Shown: one piece after another, positions 27,305 to 33,750 of the stretch
How positions within the stretch are numbered: the stretch's first letter is position 1
How the letters are laid out: every line of letters begins with the position of its first letter
NCBI GenBank assembly: GCA_963708115.1
Contig: CAVPRX010000001.1
Coordinates: 868,001 to 932,000 of the forward strand
Reading direction: 5' to 3'
Source of the DNA: VRUE01 sp963708115
GTDB taxonomy: Bacteria; Actinomycetota; Thermoleophilia; Solirubrobacterales; 70-9
DNA: 64,000 bases
The notes under the pieces: model-generated
What the model saw: the letters and a program-made list of their open reading frames with translations, nothing else
Databases searched by the model: none
What the model was told of the DNA's origin: nothing
Made by a program: the position numbers and the translations under genes

Positions 27305-27589
27305 TCACGGCGCTTGCTCGGGGGAAGGCGAGAGCGCGAACGCCCCGGCCTGCGTGCTGCCGAGGGTCCAAGTAATGCCATCAAGCAGAGGACACTCGAC
27401 CGGAACGTCCACGGCGGCGGCGAGCTTGACCAGGGTGTCAATGCGCGGCGTGCGCGCACCGGTCTCAAGCAGGCCGATCTCGGTCCGGTGAAGCGAGGCG
27501 AGCCAGCCGACCTCTTCTTGGCTCAGGCCGGATCGGCGGCGAGCCTTACGTAGATTCGCGCCGAACTGGCGAGCAACGTCGGCAGGCAT
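27305..27589 (-). CDS. XRE-family HTH regulator
   Basis: A 94-aa repressor-like protein: FGANLRKARRRSGLSQEEVG, WLASLHRTEIGLLETGARTP, RIDTLVKLAAAVDVPVECPL form the five-helix Cro/CI HTH. Start ATG 27589 with GGAGGTG 4 nt upstream; the ATG overlaps the TGA of the preceding gene (TGATG). Probably controls the island's own promoters. Confidence 0.85.
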   Translation of the reverse strand: MPADVARQFGANLRKARRRSGLSQEEVGWLASLHRTEIGLLETGARTPRIDTLVKLAAAVDVPVECPLLDGITWTLGSTQAGAFALSPSPEQAP

Positions 27590-27882
27590 CAGTCCACCTC
27601 CAGCCGCGCGAAGTAGAGGGCGGCGCGCGTCGGCAGGACAAATCGGTCCTGGCAATAGAGCAGTCCTGCTCCGACGAGTTCGCGGATAGCCCGCTCAACC
27701 GCGTCGTCGTTGCTGAAGCCGCCAGGATCGGCGTTCAACGCCAGCGACGCCTCGGGAATCGTCAGCTGGGATGGATGCTCTTCGAGCAGAAACGCCAGCA
27801 CGACCCGCTCGGCCTTCGTGTCCTCGGCATCGGGTCGGCAGAGATCACGCTCGGCGCAATCCGTAGGGTTGGGATCAGCCAT
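27589..27882 (-). CDS. small winged-helix-like protein
   Basis: A 97-aa protein. AERVVLAFLLEEHPSQLTIPEASLALN (split), then DDAVERAIRELVGAGLLYCQDRFVLPT have the helix pattern and beta-wing of a winged HTH: a dissociated DNA-binding module without an obvious effector domain. Coupled to the XRE gene by a 1-nt stop/start overlap, so the two may act together in island regulation. Family not recognised by name. Confidence 0.6.
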   Translation of the reverse strand: MADPNPTDCAERDLCRPDAEDTKAERVVLAFLLEEHPSQLTIPEASLALNADPGGFSNDDAVERAIRELVGAGLLYCQDRFVLPTRAALYFARLEVD

Positions 27883-27977
27883 GAGGAGGTCACTCTCCTT
27901 GTGGTCAGGCGGCCCGTTGCGTTACCGCGCGGCGGGTCGCCGCTTCTTGAGGCCGGCACGTCGATACCGTTCCCGCT

Positions 27978-28009
27978 GCGACTGGCCTGGTGAGAGCTAT
28001 GCCAGTCGC
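27978..28009. terminator. inverted repeat in island intergenic region
   Basis: GCGACTGGC (27978-27986) and GCCAGTCGC (28001-28009) form 9-bp arms with a 14-nt loop. It lies in the 254-bp gap between divergent regulator genes, so an operator role is as likely as a terminator. Confidence 0.35.
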
Positions 28010-28066
28010 CACGGGGCCGGTGTTAGCGCACGCGGCCCCACTTATGCTCGGCAAAGCCTAGCACGA

Positions 28067-28086
28067 CTTAGATACATGTATCTAAG
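28067..28086. promoter_or_regulatory. 20-bp perfect palindrome, likely XRE operator
   Basis: CTTAGATACATGTATCTAAG, perfect over 20 bp, 50 bp before the XRE gene at 28137 and between divergent regulator genes. A related near-palindrome with the same TTAGAT half-sites is at 35946-35971, before the fic gene. Probably the binding site of one of the two XRE proteins. Confidence 0.6.
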
Positions 28087-28136
28087 CGTGTCCAAGGCGC
28101 TGGCTCGTCGGGCTGCGATCTGAGAACGTCCCGCCA

Positions 28137-28370
28137 ATGCGGCACTCTGACCGTCCCCAGCCGGCCCTCGGTAAGGCCATCCGCCAACTCAGACAGAAGC
28201 GAGGCCTAACTCAGGTGGCGCTCGGCGAAAAGGCCGGCATCACCGGCCGCTCCCTCTCCCTGATCGAGCGCGGGCATGCCAACCCAACCTGGGGCACCGT
28301 CAAGGGCATCGCCGACGCCCTCAACGTCTCGATGGGCGAGCTCGGGCGTCTGGCGGATCGCATCGGATGA
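28137..28370 (+). CDS. XRE-family HTH regulator
   Basis: A 77-aa stand-alone HTH: LGKAIRQLRQKRGLTQVALG, EKAGITGRSLSLIERGHANP, TWGTVKGIADALNVSMGELG. Helix 3 (TGRSLSLIE) is the recognition helix. ATG at 28137, no strong Shine-Dalgarno. Divergent from the winged-helix/XRE pair, as in phage-type immunity regions. Confidence 0.85.
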   Translation: MRHSDRPQPALGKAIRQLRQKRGLTQVALGEKAGITGRSLSLIERGHANPTWGTVKGIADALNVSMGELGRLADRIG

Positions 28371-28556
28371 CGCAGGCATAAGCAGCGTGTTCCGTCTTTC
28401 CGAAAGATGGGAAATTTCTCTGTTTACCAATCGGTACGCTATTCGCCCCCTTCGTGTCCGGTTGGATGGTTAGCCTGAAGGTTTGCTGCTCCTAGGCTCT
28501 CCAATGTCAAATACACATTCGATTTTCTATTGGTCAAACTCATCGATCTTTGATCT

Positions 28557-29336
28557 ATGTCGCTGCCCATCTCCCTTCCCCAAGAACTTTGTGGCGAGGA
28601 TGCCCTCAAGATCCTGCCTGAGACGGGTGGACCTCGTGGTGAGGTCATCATCTTTGGTGAGGGAGTAGCCCGAATCGATGCTTGGGGAGGTGCTGCCCTC
28701 CGTACCGCCATCGAGTACCACGGTCGCTACCTACAGCGCCGAGTTACGCTCAGCCTTCCCCATGATCGAGGGGCATGCGCGCTTCTGCATGGGCTTGTAA
28801 GGCGCGACCACCCCCGTCACCTCGTATTGCCAAACGACAGCAATCCCCAGGGAGAGCCTGTTCCGCGGAACGTCCTGCTGCAGGCGCAACCGATCGCTAC
28901 TGCCGATGATGCCGAGGGAGTCGCAGAGATGCTTTTCAATGAGACCGACGGCCGGCTCCGAGAGGCCGCTCGCTTTGCCGCCAAGAGCTTGCCTGAGCTC
29001 ATCGTCAACTCACTGAGCCATGGAAAAAGACGGCCCATTCCGCCAGTGGCTTGCGCCATTCACGATCGTGAGGAGGACGAGGTGCAGCTAGTAGTCACCG
29101 ATCTCGGACGGCCCCGGCCTCCTTACGACAGTGCCCGGCTTAGCGATGCAGTCCTTTCGAGCCCTGGGATTCATGGCTTGAGCAGCTTGGTCGAGCAGGC
29201 CGAGCGTCGCTCGCTTGACCTCTCGCTTTCGCTCGTGGCCGGTAGCGGTCGGCTGGCTTGGCGCTCGGGCAATTGGCACGCCGCAGAGGATGAGCCCTTG
29301 TCGGGCTTCTCGGCCGCAATCACCATCCCGGTATGA
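28557..29336 (+). CDS. STAS-like plus HATPase (GHKL) protein
   Basis: A 259-aa protein. Residues 28-95 (GEVIIFGEGVARIDAWGGAA … RVTLSLPHDRG) look like a STAS-type beta-alpha fold; residues 140-259 have GHKL ATPase motifs: N box ELIVNSLSHG (N151), G1-like VTDLGRPRP (D182, G184), GLSSLVEQA and a C-terminal sheet AAITIPV. This resembles serine kinase/anti-sigma ATPases more than sensor kinases, since there is no phospho-acceptor His domain. Lower GC than the chromosome. Paired with the DUF4325-like gene downstream. Confidence 0.6.
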   Translation: MSLPISLPQELCGEDALKILPETGGPRGEVIIFGEGVARIDAWGGAALRTAIEYHGRYLQRRVTLSLPHDRGACALLHGLVRRDHPRHLVLPNDSNPQGEPVPRNVLLQAQPIATADDAEGVAEMLFNETDGRLREAARFAAKSLPELIVNSLSHGKRRPIPPVACAIHDREEDEVQLVVTDLGRPRPPYDSARLSDAVLSSPGIHGLSSLVEQAERRSLDLSLSLVAGSGRLAWRSGNWHAAEDEPLSGFSAAITIPV

Positions 29337-29422
29337 CTGCAGTCTTGAATCCGTTCAGGATCAGGCTATTGTTGAAAGGTACGGCTCAAGTATCCGTCCC
29401 ATATTTCCGACGAGAGGAGGAA

Positions 29423-30055
29423 ATGGCTACCTCAAATTCCAGCAATGAGCAGGATGTACTTCATATCTATATGCACGACTGGGGACGCTTCCTCTCAACT
29501 AGGCAAGCTGGACAGCAGATGGTGCGAGATTTTGTTCGGATCACTCGTGCGCCCGGTGACGTGATCCTTGACTTCAAGGACGTCGAGGCCATCACGCCCC
29601 CCTATTTGCAAGAGCTTTTTGATGCAATTACGGCCCTGATAGTCGCCAGCCGTGGCACTGGCCGCATCGTTTTCGCAAGCAACCTAAATGAAGATGTCGC
29701 CGAGACGATGGGCTACGTTGCATCACATGCCAAACGCGGGGTTGTCTTTTTACGGGACAACAAACTCGATTTGCTTGAGAATCGTCCCCAACTCGCCGAA
29801 ACGCTGCGCGAGGCCCAACGGCTGAAGCCCTTCTTCACTGCTCCGGAACTCGCAAAGCGTCTCAAGATCAAACCGGATGCGGCCACGCAACGGCTCAAGA
29901 GTCTCGTCGATGTTGGGGGCGCTGAACGGCAAGCTGATCCGTCTGCGCGTCGTGGCACGCGCCATCTCTACCGCGTCGCGAACCCGGGGCTAGCTGACCC
30001 TACAGCCGTTGCTGATCGGCAAGCGCCTGGGCGGCGCAGCGCCGTACCCGCGTAA
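29423..30055 (+). CDS. DUF4325 (STAS-like) protein with winged helix
   Basis: A 210-aa protein. VILDFKDVEAITPPYLQELF and IVFASNLNEDVAETMGYV match the STAS-like DUF4325 fold; the C-terminal third (FFTAPELAKRLKIKPDAATQ, RLKSLVDVGGAERQ, ending RHLYRV) looks like a winged HTH. The ATG at 29423 has GAGAGGAGG right before it and is chosen over an ATG at 29333 that overlaps the previous stop. With the ATPase gene upstream it suggests a partner-switch or nucleotide-sensing pair; role unknown. Confidence 0.6.
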   Translation: MATSNSSNEQDVLHIYMHDWGRFLSTRQAGQQMVRDFVRITRAPGDVILDFKDVEAITPPYLQELFDAITALIVASRGTGRIVFASNLNEDVAETMGYVASHAKRGVVFLRDNKLDLLENRPQLAETLREAQRLKPFFTAPELAKRLKIKPDAATQRLKSLVDVGGAERQADPSARRGTRHLYRVANPGLADPTAVADRQAPGRRSAVPA

Positions 30056-30117
30056 ATCGCAGCCATTTCCATCGCCCTCGCTCGAAGCAAAGCTTTAGCC
30101 GCCGGCAAGGCCTGCTA

Positions 30118-30147
30118 AGCTACTTGAGCAGCTTGAGTCAAGTAGCT
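30118..30147. promoter_or_regulatory. inverted repeat upstream of the ubiquitin-like operon
   Basis: AGCTACTTGA (30118-30127) and TCAAGTAGCT (30138-30147), perfect 10-bp arms and 10-nt spacer, end 6 bp before the GGGAG ribosome site of the Multi_ubiq gene. Could be an operator of the operon or a leader hairpin. Confidence 0.5.
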
Positions 30148-30163
30148 ACGAAAGGGAGTACCG

Positions 30164-30430
30164 ATGAGCGCGAAAACGAAACACCTCGAGGTCTTCGTAA
30201 ACCGCAAAAAGATCGAGATCGACCGCGAGCACGTGACGGGGGGCGAATTACTCCAGATAGCCGGGTTCGAGGGAACCGAATGGGACCTTCTACAGCTCCA
30301 AGGCGAGGGTGACCCCAGCGGCGGCACCTTGGTCGGGCAAGACGAGGATCTCGACCTGAAGAACGGGGAGCACTTCCGAGTCATTCCAGGTAACCGGACC
30401 TTCGGGCATATTCGAGATGAGCGGCGCTGA
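30164..30430 (+). CDS. ubiquitin-like protein (Multi_ubiq type)
   Basis: An 88-aa single beta-grasp domain: HLEVFVNRKKIEIDREHVTG, GELLQIAGFEGTEWDLLQLQ, then GEHFRVIPGN. This is the bacterial multiubiquitin domain pattern (Gly-x-Leu-Leu-x-x-Ala-Gly, end Phe-x-Val-x-Pro). The C-terminus (…RTFGHIRDERR) has no di-glycine; G81 is the last glycine and would need processing if conjugation occurs through a glycine. The gene overlaps the E2-like gene by 14 nt, followed by a JAB-E1 fusion: a complete modifier/E2/E1/peptidase set. Confidence 0.82.
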   Translation: MSAKTKHLEVFVNRKKIEIDREHVTGGELLQIAGFEGTEWDLLQLQGEGDPSGGTLVGQDEDLDLKNGEHFRVIPGNRTFGHIRDERR

Positions 30431-30824
30431 CCTCCTACAGGAGCACCTCGCAGAGCTCTGCGAACAGGTCGGGGCCGTCGGTGAGGTCCACGACGCCGAG
30501 GGGCGTCTCTATGTGGTTCTCTCCAAACTAGCCCTGCCCGCTGGGCTCTTCGCGGTCGATCGGAGCGATGTGATGTTCATGAGCGACCACAGCTACCCGC
30601 TCTCGGCCATGGACATGTTTTGGACTGAGCCGGAGGTGCTTCAACTCGACGGCGGCATTCCTGCTGGCGGCGAGTCAATCGAGATGTACCTCGAACGCCA
30701 GTGGCGGCGCTTCTCTTGGCACCGTCAGGGTGTATGGCGCCCGACAGGCAACCCGCTACTCGACCACTACGCACTGATGGAGGCTCGCTGGGTTGTCGAG
30801 CCGCGCCAGAAAGAGGCTGCGTGA
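30417..30824 (+). CDS. prokaryotic E2-like protein (family E)
   Basis: A 135-aa E2/UBC-fold protein of the bacterial group called prokaryotic E2 family E: LPAGLFAVDRSDVMFMSDHS, YPLSAMDMFWTEPEV, then RRFSWH and LLDHYALMEARW. The only cysteine is C15, far from the place of the usual catalytic cysteine, so thioester transfer may not take place as in eukaryotic E2. Overlaps the Ubl gene before it (14 nt) and the E1 gene after it (GTGA, 4 nt). Confidence 0.75.
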   Translation: MSGADLLQEHLAELCEQVGAVGEVHDAEGRLYVVLSKLALPAGLFAVDRSDVMFMSDHSYPLSAMDMFWTEPEVLQLDGGIPAGGESIEMYLERQWRRFSWHRQGVWRPTGNPLLDHYALMEARWVVEPRQKEAA

Positions 30825-32185
30825 TTCGGCTCGTCCTACAGGAGACTGACGTCGCCAAGCTTGAGCTCCAGCTTGCCGCTGCTGCCCCCGAAGAGGACGG
30901 CGCCTTCTTTCTTCTGCGTGAAGGCAGCGGGGTACAGGGCACCCGACTCGTCGCCGGGGAGATGATCCCGCCGCCAAAGGGCGCCTGGGAGCGGCAAGCA
31001 GAAGGTCAGCTACGTCCTTCGGCGCAGTGGCTCTCGGCGGTGATCAGCGCCGCCGTCAATGCCGAGGCTGGCTTGCTCTTCGTGCACTCCCATCCCGGTG
31101 CCCTGCATCCCGCTGAGTTGAGCGCGGTAGACGAGTTCGCGGTGGAGAGTCTTGGCGAGACGCTAAGCGCGATCCTTGAGGGTCCCTTTGCTGCGACCGT
31201 TGTCCACCAGAGCAGCTGGGCCGGCGTACTTTGGGACGCGGGCGAGCTGTGTCCGCTCGACACGATCAGTTCGGTCGGGCTCGCGATGCGCTTCCTTTCC
31301 CGCCCTGCTTGGCACGAAGACGAGGGCGACCATGATCTCGACGCCCGACAACATGACGCTCTCGGCGAGATCCATGAACGTCTGCGCGAGTTGACCGTGG
31401 GGCTCGTTGGTTGCGGTGGCCTTGGCTCGCCCTTAGCCGAGCAGCTAGTGCGGATGGGCGTAGGGGAGTTGATCCTGATGGACGACGACGTGCTCGACAC
31501 CGAGTCGAATGTGCGTCGGCTCTTTGGTTCGACTCACGCTGACCTCGGCGCCTCTGTCCCAACGCCAAAGGTCGACGTTGTAGGTCGCCACTTGGAGATG
31601 CTCGGATTGGGTGGCCGAATTCGTCGGGTCAAAGGGGACGTCAAGACGGAGGTTGCCTTCCGACACCTGTTGGATGCCGACGTCGTCCTTGGAGCTACCG
31701 ACACCCACGGTAGCCGCGCCGTCATCAACGATCTACCCTCGACCTACCTGCTACCGCTGATCGACATCGGCGTCCGCGTCGGCAACCGGAGCAACGGAAG
31801 CCTGGCGGGGCTCGTCGCCGAGTTGCGCCTGGTTACGCCCGAGCGGCCCTGCCTGTGGTGTCGTGGCGCGATCAACGCCGATGCGATTCGGGCCGAGAAT
31901 CTGCCACCCTCGGAGCGCGAGAAACTCCACCGTGAGGGCTATCTAACGGGGGCCGTTGGTGTGCCAGCGCCTAGTGTCGCTGCGCTGACTGTGCTCGCCT
32001 CGGGTATGGGGACTTGCGGGTTGATTGGCTTGCTCTCCTCGGAGGGCTCAGTGCTCCCTTCGGGATGGATTCTCGACGGCCTTTACGGCGACGCTTTTGA
32101 GACTGCAACTGAAAGACCTAAGCCAGACTGCCGCTGCCGCGCCCAAGTCGCTCTAGCCGATTCATCCCCCCCGCCATTGTCCTGA
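30821..32185 (+). CDS. JAB peptidase fused to E1-like ThiF domain
   Basis: A 454-aa fusion. N-terminal JAB/JAMM isopeptidase: LLFVHSHPGALHPAELSAVD with H89, H91, S101 and D104. Linker, then an E1/ThiF adenylating domain from 190: VGLVGCGGLGSPLAEQLVRM (nucleotide loop), ILMDDDVLDTESNVRRLFG, ATDTHGSR, CLWC (C344/C347) and CRC (C437/C439) for zinc. One protein thus supplies activation and removal for the ubiquitin-like protein two genes upstream. No separate catalytic cysteine domain is visible. GTG at 30821 overlaps the E2 stop. Confidence 0.88.
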   Translation: MIRLVLQETDVAKLELQLAAAAPEEDGAFFLLREGSGVQGTRLVAGEMIPPPKGAWERQAEGQLRPSAQWLSAVISAAVNAEAGLLFVHSHPGALHPAELSAVDEFAVESLGETLSAILEGPFAATVVHQSSWAGVLWDAGELCPLDTISSVGLAMRFLSRPAWHEDEGDHDLDARQHDALGEIHERLRELTVGLVGCGGLGSPLAEQLVRMGVGELILMDDDVLDTESNVRRLFGSTHADLGASVPTPKVDVVGRHLEMLGLGGRIRRVKGDVKTEVAFRHLLDADVVLGATDTHGSRAVINDLPSTYLLPLIDIGVRVGNRSNGSLAGLVAELRLVTPERPCLWCRGAINADAIRAENLPPSEREKLHREGYLTGAVGVPAPSVAALTVLASGMGTCGLIGLLSSEGSVLPSGWILDGLYGDAFETATERPKPDCRCRAQVALADSSPPPLS

Positions 32186-32186
32186 G

Positions 32187-32207
32187 GGGACACAATCCGG
32201 ACACATC
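32187..32207 (+). repeat. arm-type direct repeat, internal att copy
   Basis: Same 21 bp as 25545-25565 with the first base changed (G for C). It lies 115 bp to the left of the degenerate core at 32323, matching the spacing at the right island end. Confidence 0.65.
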
Positions 32208-32224
32208 GGTCGGACCACGCGCGA

Positions 32225-32326
32225 TCAAGGCTGGTCGTCGCCCTCGTCCTGAAACAAGCTCATTTGCGGCGCATCCTTGGCCTCGGATGATCCCGCGTGC
32301 CCTCCCGTCCCACGCTCGGGGCTCAT
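32225..32326 (-). CDS. 33-codon reading frame at internal att copy
   Basis: ATG 32326, TGA at 32225. It reads MSPERGTGGHAGSSEAKDAP then QMSLFQDEGDDQP. A homologue with the same length and ending is at 35810-35709. GAGGA in the att core is 7 nt before the ATG. Probably the orphaned 3' end of an integrase gene whose body was lost; here a TAA directly precedes the ATG in the integrase frame. Confidence 0.5.
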   Translation of the reverse strand: MSPERGTGGHAGSSEAKDAPQMSLFQDEGDDQP

Positions 32327-32364
32327 TAAGAAGTCCTCGGGAAACTGATGGGGTTGTAGGGGAT
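32323..32364 (+). repeat. degenerate internal att core
   Basis: Begins TCATTAAGAAGTCCTCGG and continues with …CTGATGGGGTTGTAGGGGAT; resembles both island-end cores with several mismatches. With its left flank it is homologous to about 180 bp before the right-end core, so it is a second attR-like end from an earlier insertion. Confidence 0.7.
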
Positions 32365-32429
32365 CGAGGATCCGGCAGTGTCGCTGGCGGCCTGGGGCGA
32401 CCTGGCTGGCCACGAAGATCGCCGAACCG

Positions 32430-32651
32430 CTACTTCTTTGGCATCAAGGGCGCGCGGAAGGCACCCTTGTGGTCAAGGCACCAGAAGTCTCCGAAGTCGT
32501 GGGTACCGGCCCGGTCGCTGAGCGCCCGCACTGCCCGACCGTCGCAAATGGGACATGCGAAATGCGCCTTGCTGTATTGCCGAGCTAGGCCATTAAGGAA
32601 TGCGCGGCGAACCGGCATGACATCATCGACCTCGACCACCTTGAGAGTCAT
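32430..32651 (-). CDS. small zinc-ribbon-like protein
   Basis: A 73-aa hypothetical. CPIC (residues 33-36) and WCLDH (about 57-61) give a C-x2-C…C-x2-H pattern that could bind zinc. The rest is basic. It starts 37 bp after the end of the deaminase-fold gene on the same strand, so it may be the third gene of that operon. No known family. Confidence 0.45.
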   Translation of the reverse strand: MTLKVVEVDDVMPVRRAFLNGLARQYSKAHFACPICDGRAVRALSDRAGTHDFGDFWCLDHKGAFRAPLMPKK

Positions 32652-32688
32652 CGCTAGTGGGACAGTAGGGCGCTCCGGCCCAGCGTGC

Positions 32689-33750
32689 CTACCGGGCGTG
32701 CGGCTGACGCGACTCCGCTTTCTGAGCGATTTCTTGTTCCAACTCGTTCAGTTCTTTTTCGAGTTCGTTTGCGTGCCGGACAGCGGTGCTCGCATCGTTT
32801 TGGATTCCGCTCTCGAGGTCGTGAATGTAGGCGGCAAGACCAATTCCGGCGGTAATTACCGCGATGACGACGGCGACGAAGGTCCAGAACTGAAATCTCC
32901 GCGAGCTTTCGCGGGCATTCTTGGCCTCGTCTGCGGACGCCTTGGCCGCTGCCTTCGCCACCCCGACGGCCTCCGGGATCGAGCTCAGGACGGGCCGCCC
33001 GCCCGTCGCGTGCCTGATGTAGGCGTCCAGCCCCGACCGCCCCTCCTTCTTGCGCTCTGGGAATGCCACGTAGCGGCCGTGCCGCGGCCGTCCACCCTCT
33101 CCGTTCCAATCGTCATTAGGACTGAGCTTCGTGAACTCCATCCAAAGAACGGCGTCGGAGGCCGGGATCTGACAGGACGAAGAGGTCAGGTTGTGCAGCG
33201 GGAGGTGGATCTTGCGATCGAACCCTGGGTCCACCAACGGGCCAGTGCCGACCAGCAGGCCCTGATAGACATATTTGATACTGAGGTTGAAACGAGCGGC
33301 AATGTAGTCGGGAAGACGAATGGTCGGCGCAACGCTCGCGTAGACAATCGAGTTCGCGGGCAGCTCGAGCACCCCGTTCGCGTCGAGCTCGACGGTCCTC
33401 TTCACCGTCGGGTCCTCTCGGCCCGACTCGTAGGTCCAGTAAACGCATTCACCGCCGATCCGAATCCCGCAGGAGGCTGGCTTCAGCATCTCGTCGACTT
33501 TCAGCGGATTGATTTCGAGGGGATGGACCATCCCCGTCGTCGCCAGGTAGTCGAAAAGGTCAGCCGAGTTCAGCAGCGCTGGCTCGATCTCGGGATACGG
33601 GTCCTCGCTCTTCCAGCGCTCGTGTCGCTCCTTCGCCTGGGCGTCGGACTGCGGAAGGCGCGTGAGGTCGAGTCCGAGTTCCTCGACGGTCTTGTACTTG
33701 GCCTCCGGCCGCTCGCCGAAGTCGCCGTCAGCCAGCTGAGAGCTCGACAC
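32689..33750 (-). CDS. dCTP deaminase/dUTPase-fold protein with membrane tail
   Basis: A 353-aa protein. The middle (about 90-215) has the Dcd fold: LEINPLKVDEMLKPASCGIR, VLELPANSIVYASVAPTIRL, GPLVDPGFDRKIHLPLHNLT. In dCTP deaminase the strand after DPGW/F carries the catalytic Glu (IxLE); here it is IHLP, so deaminase activity is doubtful and dUTPase, binding or sensing is possible. After 285 there is a membrane helix (FWTFVAVVIAVITAGIGLAA) and a short coiled coil. GTG at 33750 overlaps the PurA/PurZ-like gene end by 23 nt: one operon. Confidence 0.7.
   Translation of the reverse strand: MSSSQLADGDFGERPEAKYKTVEELGLDLTRLPQSDAQAKERHERWKSEDPYPEIEPALLNSADLFDYLATTGMVHPLEINPLKVDEMLKPASCGIRIGGECVYWTYESGREDPTVKRTVELDANGVLELPANSIVYASVAPTIRLPDYIAARFNLSIKYVYQGLLVGTGPLVDPGFDRKIHLPLHNLTSSSCQIPASDAVLWMEFTKLSPNDDWNGEGGRPRHGRYVAFPERKKEGRSGLDAYIRHATGGRPVLSSIPEAVGVAKAAAKASADEAKNARESSRRFQFWTFVAVVIAVITAGIGLAAYIHDLESGIQNDASTAVRHANELEKELNELEQEIAQKAESRQPHAR

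Noticed and set aside
30821..32185. CBASS type II Cap2/Cap3 pair
   Set aside because: No CD-NTase gene or effector nearby; E1 and JAB are in one chain and a separate Ubl gene is present.
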